From: Schaalia sp. JY-X169
GTDB taxonomy: Bacteria > Actinomycetota > Actinomycetes > Actinomycetales > Actinomycetaceae
Reading direction: 5' to 3'
DNA length: 64,000 nt
Assembly (NCBI RefSeq): GCF_014069575.1
Contig: NZ_CP059675.1
Span: 806,001 to 870,000 of the forward strand
Below, in pieces: positions 18,116 to 26,063 of this stretch (positions are counted from its first letter, which is position 1; the number at the start of each line of letters is the position of its first letter). Made by a program: the position numbers and the translations under genes. The notes under the pieces are model-generated. The model ran no database searches and had not been told where the DNA came from. It saw nothing but the letters and a program-made list of their open reading frames with translations.

Positions 18116-18469
18116 TCATGTTTGTCTAGTTTTCCCCCACACGGTGGATCTGTGAACGCCGAACTGCTTCGCGAGCTGGTTCACGCTGACGCCTGCGGCG
18201 CGCAGGGTTCTGATTGAGTCCACTTCGCTCGGCGTCAGCGGTACTCTAGCTCGTCTACTTGGCTGTGCAACAGGCATCAGCGGCGGTTCCGGCCGCTGGT
18301 GATGCCGAGCACCGCTGTTCGCTCGTGCCTGTTCCCACGCGGCCGCGAGCTTCTGCACCTTGCGCCAGGTGTTCTGATTGAGTCCCTCTGGGCCCACCAG
18401 GGTTTTTCGTTGCAATGGTGCGGATATCTCGGAAGCCCAAAATCCCATTTCAACACTCCCCATCCACAT
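18116..18469 (-). pseudogene. Detached C-terminal HTH domain of the serine recombinase (fused to chromosomal DNA at attR)
   Basis: The part 18116-18379 encodes 87 residues: a helix (WRKVQKLAAAWEQARA), a Pro/Arg linker, and a resolvase-type HTH (LTPSEVDSIRTLRAAG, then SVNQLAKQFGVHRSTVW). It joins the att core in the same frame (VGPEGL) as the recombinase at the other end of the element, so in the circle it would be that protein's C-terminus. In the integrated state the frame is open to an ATG at 18469 in chromosomal DNA, giving a possible 117-aa product, but I see no good RBS. It could alternatively be expressed as a small HTH protein. Confidence 0.75.
18380..18397 (+). repeat. attR core, 18-bp direct repeat
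   Basis: Exact copy of the tRNA-Val 3' segment at 1811-1828. Downstream the chromosome continues with CAGGG, completing an encoded ACCA tRNA end (18396-18399). It marks the right boundary of the element. Confidence 0.92.
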
Positions 18470-18562
18470 CGGTATTCAATATGCCGCCTCCACATCCGGT
18501 TTTCACGTGCCTAGTGCGCATCCAGTTTCAACGTTTCAGGGCGCCGTCCAAGCGTCACAGCG

Positions 18563-18642
18563 TGAAATCTATACGTGGGGACGAAGGGAGGCCCTGGGGT
18601 TCCTACGCCAGAGGCTCTCCTGTTCCCCACGTATACATTTCG
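18563..18642. repeat. 80-bp imperfect hairpin
   Basis: Arms of 19 nt match at 17 positions, with secondary pairing inside the loop, so most of the 80 nt can fold. There is no T-tract after it, so it is not a standard terminator. Could be a small MITE-like element or a structured transcript end. Confidence 0.5.
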
Positions 18643-18779
18643 TGAAACTGGAGGGGTGGTTGCGGTATTCCTAGGCGGGCTCGACGTCGCAGACTGACTC
18701 CTGCGACGCGGCTGATCTTCGCTGGGTCGCCGTGGTCAGCATAGGTCGCCGGTAATTCGTCTCAACAATGGCGCCCTAG

Positions 18780-18829
18780 GTAGACATCGGCGACCTTGGG
18801 TGAGTGGAGCTGTAGACATCGGCGACCTT
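18780..18829. repeat. Tandem-spaced 18-bp direct repeat
   Basis: GTAGACATCGGCGACCTT occurs twice, 32 bp apart start to start. The complementary core AGGTCGCCG is at 18743-18751. It resembles paired IS ends or binding sites. No transposase is next to it. Confidence 0.45.
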
Positions 18830-18919
18830 TGAGGGGGTGTACCGCTCCCTGTTTGCCACGTCTTCGCGCGCATATCGTCGAAGGTGTAACCCTGAGAACG
18901 AAGCCCATGGAGGATTGCC

Positions 18920-19006
18920 ATGTCGAAGAAAACACTACTTGTGCCAGCGTTTCTGGTCTCAGCCGCACTGGGCGGATGTAGTTCTGCTGACACAAGGACA
19001 ACGTAG
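18920..19006 (+). pseudogene. Truncated lipoprotein (signal peptide and lipobox only)
   Basis: ATG with GGAGG 6 nt upstream encodes 28 residues: MSKKTLLVPAFLVSAALGGC, then SSADTRTT and a stop. The n-region (KK), hydrophobic core and lipobox LGGC are those of a bacterial lipoprotein, but no mature domain follows; the DNA runs straight into the 3' end of the convergent nucleoside hydrolase. Probably the stump of a solute-binding lipoprotein gene, perhaps once partnering that hydrolase. Confidence 0.65.
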
Positions 19007-19077
19007 AGCCAGGAATGCGGCCGACACAATCTACGGGTCCTCGAGCGCGGCGAGTGCTTCCCGGCTTTCTGATTTCG

Positions 19078-20025
19078 TCAGGGGCGGTGGAGGACAGTTC
19101 CGAGGAAGAGCTCGAGGACGTCTTCAGGTCTGCAACCAACCGTGATCTGCACGTCTGGCCAGGGCTCCCGATCGTGGTCAACTTGGACCGCTCGACGATC
19201 GACCAGCGTTTGACCCCTTCCGATTCCCGGTGCTAGTTCCACCTGGGTGGGGTGGGTTTCGAACGTGAATAACTCCGGAGCAACCAGAGCGCACACGGCT
19301 CCCGCGTCACCAATGATTGGGTTTGACCACGGCTGCCCGGTTGCCTCATCTACTGCCTCAAAGCCAAGCAGTTCACCCAGGGCATGAGCGACAGGATCGC
19401 CGCTTTGCTGCAAGTCTTCAATCTGCTTGTCACTTGCGCGAACCTGGAAGAAGACGTCCAGCCCGTACATCGTGAGCGGAACACCGGCGTTAAGGACGAT
19501 GTGGGCCGCCTCGGGGTCGTGCCACACGTTGAACTCTGCTGCCGCAGTTGCATTGCCAATGCCGACCGCGCCGCCCATGAACACGATCCGCTCGATATGG
19601 TCCACCACCTCGGGATAGGTTCGCAGCAGCAGGGCAATGTTAGTTTGGGGGGCGAGGGCGACGATCGATATGGGCTGATCTGAACTCATCAGAGTGGAGC
19701 GCAACAGCTCGATAGCGCCACGATCGTCCAGTTTCCGCCGCGAGGGTGGCAGACTCACGCTCCCTAGCCCCGACTCTCCGTGAACCTCGGACGCGGAACG
19801 TGCCTCTTCAATCAGGGGGCGGCGCGCGCCGATCGCAACGGGGATATCGGGTGCGTGGATGAGGTCGAGGACGCGTAGCGTGTTCTCACCAACTCGATCA
19901 ACAGAGGTGTTCCCAGCCACACAGGAGATTGCCTTGATGGCGACCTGTGGATGGCGCGCGGCGAACATGATGGCCATCGCGTCATCGATTCCAGTGTCGA
20001 CATCCAAGATAATGTTGTGCGTCAT
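19078..20025 (-). CDS. Nucleoside hydrolase (IunH family), copy A
   Basis: Ribonucleoside hydrolase of 315 aa that releases base and ribose. The N-terminal calcium-binding signature is DVDTGIDDA (residues 8-16); the family MGG motif is at IVFMGGAVG and the EFN(x)WxDPEAA motif at AEFNVWHDPEAA. Length normal. It is cytoplasmic, in nucleoside salvage. A second paralogue lies at 47434-48396. It converges on the lipoprotein stump to the left and is followed upstream by the OYE gene on the same strand, 56 bp away. Substrate (purine, pyrimidine or both) cannot be assigned. Confidence 0.9.
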   Translation of the reverse strand: MTHNIILDVDTGIDDAMAIMFAARHPQVAIKAISCVAGNTSVDRVGENTLRVLDLIHAPDIPVAIGARRPLIEEARSASEVHGESGLGSVSLPPSRRKLDDRGAIELLRSTLMSSDQPISIVALAPQTNIALLLRTYPEVVDHIERIVFMGGAVGIGNATAAAEFNVWHDPEAAHIVLNAGVPLTMYGLDVFFQVRASDKQIEDLQQSGDPVAHALGELLGFEAVDEATGQPWSNPIIGDAGAVCALVAPELFTFETHPTQVELAPGIGRGQTLVDRRAVQVDHDREPWPDVQITVGCRPEDVLELFLGTVLHRP

Positions 20026-20081
20026 TGCGTCCTCGACCGTTCCCTAGATTGCCTCTTGGGCAAATGATAGAGGACTTGGCT

Positions 20082-21095
20082 CTATGCCAGCATCGTGTAG
20101 TCGGTGTACCCCTCGGCCCCGCCACCGTAGAAGGCGCTGGGAATCGGAGTGTTGAAGGGACCGCCAGAACGGAGTCGGACGGGCAGGTCGGGATTGGCAA
20201 TAAAGAGTGCACCGAAGGAAATCATGTCGGCTGTCCCGTCCTCGATCAGTTCGAGGGCGTCCGGGCCGGTTGGGTTTCCGAACCCGGTGCGCGGGTTCAA
20301 GATAAAAGTGTTGGGCCAAGCCTTGCGCAGCTCCAGGGTGAGGTCGCGTTCTGACTGCTCGCCAATGTGGAGGTAGGCGAGGTCGAGCTCCCCCAGTTGC
20401 TCCACAAGAGGCACATATGTCGCGGCAGTGTCGGGGTCGTCAACAATATCGTTGATGGTTGAGCTGGGGGAGAGGCGGATCCCGGTCTTCTCCGCCCCGA
20501 TCTCGCTGGCCACGGCCCGAGCAACTTCGAGGGCGAAGCGACGGCGGTTCTCTGCAGATCCTCCCCACCTGTCGGTGCGCTGGTTCGCGTTCACGGAGAG
20601 GAACTGCTGGATGATGTAGCCGTTGGCGCCGTGGATTTCCACACCGTCGAACCCGGCGGCAATGGCATTCTTGGCGGCGTGGGTGAAGTCGGCAATTGTC
20701 GACTGTATCTCCGCCTCAGTTAGCTCATGGGGAGCCTCAAACTCCTGTAGTCCCTGAGGGGTGAAGATCTTGCCTTGAGGCTGCACAGCCGACGGACCCT
20801 GGGGGACCATCCCTTCGGGAAGAGTTGCGCGGTGACCAATGCGACCCGCGTGCATGAGCTGAGCAAAAATAACGCCCCCGGCCTCGTGAACAGCGGTTGT
20901 CACCTGCTTCCACGCTTCAACCTGCTCGGCTGAGTGAAGACCCGGCGTGTTCGTGTAGCCCTGTCCAACCGCAGAGGGCTGGATTCCCTCGGTGATGATC
21001 AGTCCCGCACCTGCGCGCTGTGCATAGTACTCCGCCATCAGGGGTGTGGCGAGGGCGCCCTCGGCTGTCGCGCGTGAACGCGTCATGGGTGCCAT
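20082..21095 (-). CDS. Old yellow enzyme-family flavin oxidoreductase, N-terminally shortened
   Basis: 337 aa TIM-barrel FMN enzyme (alkene reductase/NemA type). Family features: APMTRSRA near the N-terminus, FAQLMHAGR, the substrate-binding AGFDGVEIHGANGY (H and N of HxxN), QRTDRWGGSAENRRRF, and the phosphate-binding GALFIANPDL. Normal proteins begin about 20-25 residues earlier with a beta-hairpin and LxNRxxMAPMTR. Here the frame reads RQRIAMAPMTR and then runs into unrelated DNA shared with the divergent marR 5' end. The first ATG is therefore inside the conserved motif, and the gene may be non-functional or weakly expressed. Confidence 0.8.
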   Translation of the reverse strand: MAPMTRSRATAEGALATPLMAEYYAQRAGAGLIITEGIQPSAVGQGYTNTPGLHSAEQVEAWKQVTTAVHEAGGVIFAQLMHAGRIGHRATLPEGMVPQGPSAVQPQGKIFTPQGLQEFEAPHELTEAEIQSTIADFTHAAKNAIAAGFDGVEIHGANGYIIQQFLSVNANQRTDRWGGSAENRRRFALEVARAVASEIGAEKTGIRLSPSSTINDIVDDPDTAATYVPLVEQLGELDLAYLHIGEQSERDLTLELRKAWPNTFILNPRTGFGNPTGPDALELIEDGTADMISFGALFIANPDLPVRLRSGGPFNTPIPSAFYGGGAEGYTDYTMLA

Positions 21096-21556
21096 GGCGA
21101 TGCGCTGTCGACTCGGGCAATCTGACGCACGCCATCATCGGTGTTGCGCGACTCCACCGCGTCCTAGCGGGAACCCTGCTTCGCAAGGTGGGGCTGCACC
21201 CTTCCCAAGAGTTGGTGATGATGCGCCTGTGGGTGGAAGGGCCGCAGCGTCAGGCTGACTTAGCCAAAATGCTTGGGACAGATTCGGCAACGATGACCCG
21301 CACAATCCAGCGTCTCGAGGCCGGAGGGTTTGTGCGTCGCGTTCCCTGTGAACATGACAGACGCGCAACTATAGTCGAAGCGACCCCTGCGAGCCTTGGT
21401 GCAAGGGAGGACGTTGAAGCATCGTGGCGGGAACTCGAGGACTGTGTGACCCGCGGCCTCAGTGAGAAGGAGCTCGCGTCCATGCTGAGTCTTCTCGGCA
21501 AGATGCAGTGCTCTCTGGCAGAGGCTATCGCGAAGTCCCGAGAATCGGTTGACTGA
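21089..21556 (+). CDS. MarR-family regulator, 5' end apparently deleted
   Basis: Winged-helix MarR protein: dimerisation helix (LTHAIIGVARLHRVLAG), recognition helix and wing (QADLAKMLGTDSATMTRTIQRLEAGGFVRR, then DRRATIVEATPAS). The homologous part starts at about DSGNLTHAII, but no good start or RBS lies just before it. GTG at 21089 or ATG at 21020 would put the start within the divergent OYE gene. Such MarR genes normally sit a proper intergenic distance from the enzyme they control; here the promoter region between the pair is gone. Confidence 0.65.
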   Translation: MPWRCAVDSGNLTHAIIGVARLHRVLAGTLLRKVGLHPSQELVMMRLWVEGPQRQADLAKMLGTDSATMTRTIQRLEAGGFVRRVPCEHDRRATIVEATPASLGAREDVEASWRELEDCVTRGLSEKELASMLSLLGKMQCSLAEAIAKSRESVD

Positions 21557-21629
21557 CGGTCGCGCAACAGCGCTCCATCTGCCATGCGCTGCTGTACGGC
21601 TAGGACGTCACGAGCAATCACTACCGGAC

Positions 21630-21649
21630 ATGACTGTCCGGTATGCGCT
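21630..21649. promoter_or_regulatory. Perfect 8-bp inverted repeat, likely operator
   Basis: ACCGGACA, TGAC, TGTCCGGT: a perfect palindrome with a 4-nt centre, placed upstream of the SDR remnant and downstream of marR. It has the look of a TetR or MarR-type operator. The regulator that binds it is unknown. Confidence 0.45.
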
Positions 21650-21691
21650 ACGCTTCCACCGTACTGACAAAACAGGGCGGTCTTCGCGCGG

Positions 21692-22402
21692 GTGTCAAGA
21701 ACGCCATGCTTCGAGGTCGTCACCCATAGGGTTGATGTCTCCAACGCTGAGTCGGTAGCCGAGGTCGCAAGGGCTGCAGATGCCCTCGGACGTGTGAAGT
21801 CGGTAGTTCACACTGCGGGGCTATCTCCGGCGCAGGCATCGGCCGACGCAATCCTTCACGTTGACCTGCTTGGCGTTGCGCACACTCTGGATGAGTTTGG
21901 CAAAGTGATCGCCAAGGGTGGTGCGGGAATTGTTATTGCATCAATGGCCGGTACATTCATGGCCGGGAAGCTGCCACCCGAAGTGGAGCTGGCTCTGGAG
22001 CGAACCCCCACGGAGGAACTCCTGGACCTTCCCATACTGAAGGCGCCGCAGTTCCAGGACCCGGGTGCCGCCTACTCCCTCGCAAAGCGCGCCAACCAGT
22101 TGCGCGTCCAAGCGGCGAGCTTGGCGTGGGGCCATCGCGGAGCTCGGCTGAACAGCATTAGCCCGGGCATTATTTCAACGGCGATGGGTCGCGAAGAATT
22201 GGAGGGAGAATCTGGTGGCGCAATGCGCGCGATGGTTGCCGCGTCGTCGATCGGGCGCACGGGGACATCCTCAGAGATCACGGCGGCTGCGGCCTTCTTG
22301 CTTGGCGCGGAATCCTCATTCGTGACGGGCACCGACCTTCTGGTCGATGGAGGTGTTGTTGCGGCGGTTCGTTCCGGAGTGCTCAAAGCTGGGCGCGAAT
22401 AG
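21692..22402 (+). pseudogene. Short-chain dehydrogenase/reductase lacking its nucleotide-binding N-terminus
   Basis: 236 residues homologous to an SDR from the second or third strand onward: VTHRVDVSNAESVAEVA, SVVHTAGLS (NAG-type motif), the catalytic Tyr-x3-Lys as YSLAKRA, SPGIISTAM, FVTGTDLLVDGG. The essential N-terminal TGxxxGxG Rossmann motif is absent; about 35 residues are missing. Upstream the sequence between the operator palindrome and this point reads in another frame (MTKTG-like start remnant near 21665). Deletion has probably inactivated it. Confidence 0.65.
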
Positions 22403-22446
22403 GTACGGCCAGACACGCGCGAAAACGCGGCCGTTCCGCAGGCTAC

Positions 22447-22459
22447 TATACTGGCGCGA
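22447..22459 (+). promoter_or_regulatory. guaA -10 element, probably leaderless transcript
   Basis: TATACT at 22447-22452 lies only 7 nt before the guaA GTG, so transcription would begin at or next to the start codon. No ribosome-binding site precedes the GTG. No convincing -35 is seen. Confidence 0.45.
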
Positions 22460-24058
22460 GTGAACGAACAGGCTTCTCCAACTGCCGTCCGACCAGTACT
22501 TGTCGTTGACTTCGGCGCCCAGTACGCGCAACTTATCGCGAGGCGCGTCCGCGAGGCGGGTGTGTATTCCGAGATCGTTCCGCATTCGATCAGCGCGTCG
22601 GAGGTCGCCCGCATGCGACCCCTGGCAATTATCCTTTCCGGTGGCCCTTCAAGCGTGTATGCCGAGGACGCCCCGGCATTCGACGCGGGGATCCTCTCCT
22701 TGGGCATTCCGACGCTGGGGATTTGCTACGGGTTCCAAACCATGGCAACCGCGTTAGGTGGTGAGGTCGCCCGCACGGGGAAGCGTGAGTACGGTTCGAC
22801 GCAGCTGACCTTATCTGGGGCCGCCGCGTCCTCGACCGTTTTCGAAGGGCAGCCCGGGAGTCAGATTGTTTGGATGAGCCACGGAGACTCGGTCAGTAAG
22901 GCTCCGGAAGGCTTTGAAGTGCTTGCGTCCTCTGAGGCCACTCCCGTGGCCGCATTCGCAGATGAGGAACGGGGACTCTACGGCGTGCAGTGGCACCCTG
23001 AGGTGGTGCACTCTGAGCAGGGTCAAGCCGTCCTCGAAGCATTCCTGCATGAGGCCGCGGGAATCGCACCCGAATGGAATCCCGACTCCATCATTGAGGA
23101 GCAGGTGGAACGGATCCGCGAGCAAGTTGGCGACGCCCAAGTAATTTGTGGGCTGTCTGGAGGGGTCGACTCCTCTGTCGCCGCCGCCCTCGTACAGAGG
23201 GCTGTGGGGGAGCAGCTCACCTGTGTCTTCGTCGACCACGGCCTGCTCCGCAAGGGCGAACGCCGCCAGGTTGAGGAGGATTACGTAAAGGCAATCGGGG
23301 TCCGCCTGGTCACGGTGGATGCGAGGGAGCAGTTTCTACGCCACCTCGAGGGCGTGACGGACCCTGAAGAAAAGCGCAAGATTATTGGCCGCGAGTTCAT
23401 CCGAGTGTTTGAGGAAGCCGCGGCAAACCTCGTTGCCGAGTCGCGCCAAAACGTCGATTCTGAACCGATCAGGTATCTCGTTCAGGGAACCCTCTACCCG
23501 GACGTTGTCGAATCCGGTGGCGGTTCAGGTACGGCCAACATCAAGTCCCACCACAATGTTGGAGGCCTACCAGAAGATATGACATTCGAGCTGGTGGAGC
23601 CATTGCGGGCCCTATTCAAGGACGAAGTGCGGGCAGTCGGACGCGAGCTGGGGGTCCCCGAAGTGATTGTCTCGCGACAGCCATTCCCGGGTCCCGGCCT
23701 CGGCATCCGCATCATTGGCGAAGTGACTGAGGAGCGGCTCGAGATCCTCCGGGAAGCGGATGCGATTGCCCGACAGGAGCTCACCGCAGCCGGCCTCGAC
23801 GAAGAAATCTGGCAGTGCCCGGTTGTCCTGCTTGCTGACGTGCGGTCGGTTGGCGTGCAGGGGGATGGTCGCACGTATGGGCACCCGATCGTTCTGCGTC
23901 CGGTCTCTAGCGAGGATGCGATGACGGCGGACTGGACCGAGCTACCCGCCGAAGTAGTGCGGAAGATATCGAACCGCATCACGAATGAGGTGCCGCAGGT
24001 GAACCGTGTGGTCATTGATGTGACATCGAAGCCCCCGGCCACCATCGAGTGGGAGTAG
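22460..24058 (+). CDS. guaA: GMP synthase (glutamine-hydrolysing)
   Basis: Converts XMP, glutamine and ATP to GMP, the last step of guanine nucleotide synthesis. 532 aa in the standard order: class I amidotransferase ([16 protein letters not shown]; nucleophile C89 in GICYGFQ; His/Glu in QWHPEV), ATP-pyrophosphatase (P-loop [13 protein letters not shown] near residue 230), and C-terminal dimerisation domain ([13 protein letters not shown], ending KPPATIEWE). Complete. GTG start, preceded by a -10 box, not an RBS. No guaB nearby. Confidence 0.97.
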   Translation: MNEQASPTAVRPVLVVDFGAQYAQLIARRVREAGVYSEIVPHSISASEVARMRPLAIILSGGPSSVYAEDAPAFDAGILSLGIPTLGICYGFQTMATALGGEVARTGKREYGSTQLTLSGAAASSTVFEGQPGSQIVWMSHGDSVSKAPEGFEVLASSEATPVAAFADEERGLYGVQWHPEVVHSEQGQAVLEAFLHEAAGIAPEWNPDSIIEEQVERIREQVGDAQVICGLSGGVDSSVAAALVQRAVGEQLTCVFVDHGLLRKGERRQVEEDYVKAIGVRLVTVDAREQFLRHLEGVTDPEEKRKIIGREFIRVFEEAAANLVAESRQNVDSEPIRYLVQGTLYPDVVESGGGSGTANIKSHHNVGGLPEDMTFELVEPLRALFKDEVRAVGRELGVPEVIVSRQPFPGPGLGIRIIGEVTEERLEILREADAIARQELTAAGLDEEIWQCPVVLLADVRSVGVQGDGRTYGHPIVLRPVSSEDAMTADWTELPAEVVRKISNRITNEVPQVNRVVIDVTSKPPATIEWE

Positions 24059-24123
24059 AGCTCTCCAACGTGATCAACCGGGGGCGGCAGCTCGATCCTG
24101 CAATTGCGTGGTGTAATTGCACC

Positions 24124-25113
24124 ATGAGCACTTCCTCAACGCAGCATGCCCCCACCGCGAAAACTACCTCCTACGTTGTGGGTGCCTACGCGGCATCCCC
24201 CGCCCACGGCACCTGGCACCCCGACCTCGAAGAGGAGTTCTACTCTGGACTGGCGGCCATGCCACGCGTGAACGCCCTCGAAATCCCCTGGCTTGGACGT
24301 CTTCACCCCCACGATGACCAGTGGATACTGACGCACTTTCCCGCGCGGTTCACGGCTGTCGTGACGGGTATTGGGAACGTCATGTCAACGGCGGACGAAC
24401 TCGGCTTGGCATCCCCCGACGAGGACGCGCGCAACAAGGCGCTAGCTACCACGAAGAAACTTCTTGGTGACGTACGACGCTTCAATGATGAGGTCGGACG
24501 GCAGGTGGTGTCTGCGGTAGAGCTGCATTCAGCGCCGCGGGGAACCGGAACTGCTGACGCGCTTGCCGCCAGCCTTGACGAGGTCGCCGCGTGGGACTGG
24601 GAGGGGGCGCAGCTTCTGGTTGAGCACTGTGATGCGTTCATCTCCGGTCAGGCTCCGGAGAAGGGATTCCTCCGGCTCGAGGACGAAATCGCGGCGATTC
24701 GTTCTTCGGAGGCCCCGGTCAAGATCAGCATGAACTGGGGGCGGTGCGCCATTGAGCTGCGCGGAGGGGAGCAGGTTGCAGGCCAGGTTGGCGAGGCCGC
24801 TGCCAGTGGATTGCTGGATGGAATCATCTTCTCCGGCGCGGCAGATCGTGAGGGTGAGGCGGGATACGCCTGGATTGATGCCCACCACGCTTTCCGGCGT
24901 TCGCCACAGCACCCGCTGGGAGACCCGACCTCGCTCTTGACTGAGGAGAGGGTTGCGGATGCGCTTCGTGCGACCAGGTCGGCGGGCGAAGACAATGCTC
25001 CACATTGGTTGGGCGTCAAGGTGGGTTGGGCGCATCCCGGGGGCACGGTTGCTGAGCGTCTTCAAATGGTCGCAGACGCCCTCGACGGGGTAGAGCGGGC
25101 CGCGCGTTCATGA
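24124..25113 (+). CDS. DUF4862 family protein
   Basis: 329 aa from MSTSSTQ. Contains VVGAYAASPAHG, the acidic/aromatic stretch NALEIPWLG, VELHSAPRG, and KISMNWGRCAIE, the kind of pattern seen in TIM-barrel proteins of the DUF4862 family. The C-terminal segment HWLGVKVGWAHPGGTVAERLQMV is well conserved in appearance. Soluble, function unknown. The stop overlaps the next gene's ATG by 4 nt (ATGA), so it is coupled to the SDR. An upstream in-frame ATG at 24049 overlaps the guaA 3' end and is unlikely. Confidence 0.65.
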   Translation: MSTSSTQHAPTAKTTSYVVGAYAASPAHGTWHPDLEEEFYSGLAAMPRVNALEIPWLGRLHPHDDQWILTHFPARFTAVVTGIGNVMSTADELGLASPDEDARNKALATTKKLLGDVRRFNDEVGRQVVSAVELHSAPRGTGTADALAASLDEVAAWDWEGAQLLVEHCDAFISGQAPEKGFLRLEDEIAAIRSSEAPVKISMNWGRCAIELRGGEQVAGQVGEAAASGLLDGIIFSGAADREGEAGYAWIDAHHAFRRSPQHPLGDPTSLLTEERVADALRATRSAGEDNAPHWLGVKVGWAHPGGTVAERLQMVADALDGVERAARS

Positions 25114-25880
25114 CGCCGCGACGCGCGCTGGTATCTGGCGCTTCCAGTGGGATTGGGCGCGCCACGGTGCGCGCCCTGGTGGGCGACGGGTGGGAGGTCG
25201 TGGCGACGGCCAGGCGCTCCGACCGGCTCGAAACCCTTGCTGACGAGACCGGATGTGAAGTCTTTACAGCGGATCTAACCAGGGACGAGGACGTTGCGGC
25301 CCTCGCAGAGTTTGCCGGATCCACTGGGCTTGATGCGGTGGTGAATGTTGCGGGTGGTGCCCTCGGTGTTGATCGGATCGACGAGGCCGACACTGAGCGT
25401 TGGAAGCGCATGTTCGACATAAATGTGATGGCGACCCTGAAGCTCACTTCGGCGTGCCTGCCACTGCTTCGCAGGAACGGGGGAGGGTCACTAGTCTTTG
25501 TGACCTCCACAGCAGCGCACGGCACCTACCCGGGAGGGGGTGGTTACGCCGCCGCGAAGCATGCAGAACGGCAGATTGCCACAACGCTGCGCCTCGAGTT
25601 GGCAGGCGAGCCGATCAGGGTCACGGAGATCGCTCCGGGCATGGTGAAAACCGAAGAGTTCTCCCTGGTGAGGTTAGGAGATCCGCGGGCAGCTGAGGAT
25701 GTGTATGCGGGAGTTGAGGAGCCACTAGTTGCCAGTGATATTGCGGAGGCAATTCGCTGGAGCCTCGACGTACCGTTACACGTCAACGTGGATCTGATGG
25801 TGCTCCGCCCGGTTGCCCAGTCGACGAACACGGACGTGGTGCGCAGGCAGCTCGCGGTTAGGGATGCGGTGGGGCTCTAG
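25110..25880 (+). CDS. Short-chain dehydrogenase/reductase (YdfG-like)
   Basis: 256 aa classical SDR. Cofactor motif GASSGIG (residues about 9-15), followed by ATARRSDRL, whose two arginines suggest NADPH preference; NVAGG; catalytic Ser in VTSTAAHG; YAAAKHA (Tyr-x3-Lys). The DIN(V)MATLKLT and APGMVKTEEF segments place it near serine/3-hydroxy-acid dehydrogenases such as YdfG. Translationally coupled to the DUF4862 gene. Substrate not assignable. Confidence 0.88.
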   Translation: MTPRRALVSGASSGIGRATVRALVGDGWEVVATARRSDRLETLADETGCEVFTADLTRDEDVAALAEFAGSTGLDAVVNVAGGALGVDRIDEADTERWKRMFDINVMATLKLTSACLPLLRRNGGGSLVFVTSTAAHGTYPGGGGYAAAKHAERQIATTLRLELAGEPIRVTEIAPGMVKTEEFSLVRLGDPRAAEDVYAGVEEPLVASDIAEAIRWSLDVPLHVNVDLMVLRPVAQSTNTDVVRRQLAVRDAVGL

Positions 25881-26063
25881 AAACCATGTCGTCAGAGGGT
25901 ATTTTCATACGGAATCTGCCGGATTGTTCGAGTTGGAGAAAGATCGTACATTTCAGCGAGCGAGTTTGATCTTCTGGTCGTAGGGTTGATTAGTGGGAGT
26001 GATTTTTGTACTCCCTTACCACTTGCCTACCTGGGCTGTGAACCAACTTTTGGAGGATTCAAA

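Larger units (their letters stand above)
1811..18397. mobile_element. Integrative element in tRNA-Val with type I R-M cargo (about 16.6 kb)
   Basis: Bounded by the 18-bp att repeats and containing a large serine recombinase at its left end. Cargo: small recombinase-linked gene, TetR (duplicated around an IS), hsdM, hsdS, HigB/HigA-like pair, hsdR, DUF4209 protein. I see no replication, conjugation or phage structural genes, so it is best described as a non-conjugative integrative island or a reduced element. Base composition drops in the DUF4209 gene, consistent with foreign origin. Confidence 0.88.
18398..18919. other. Gene-free stretch with hairpins and short direct repeats
   Basis: No convincing coding region. 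It contains a large imperfect hairpin (arms 18563-18581 and 18624-18642, sharing TATACGTGGGGA with its complement; inner arms GGAGGCCCTGG and CCAGAGGCTCTCC), further flanked by CCAGTTTCA and TGAAACTGG. A second hairpin lies at 18685-18708 (CGTCGCAG/CTGCGACG). An 18-bp direct repeat, GTAGACATCGGCGACCTT, is at 18780-18797 and 18812-18829. The pattern looks like remnants of mobile-element ends or a structured RNA, not a gene. Confidence 0.6.

Noticed and set aside
18837-19145. ORF of about 100 codons across the lipoprotein stump
   Set aside because: Low-complexity Arg/Ser composition, no RBS; the other frame has a perfect signal peptide and RBS.
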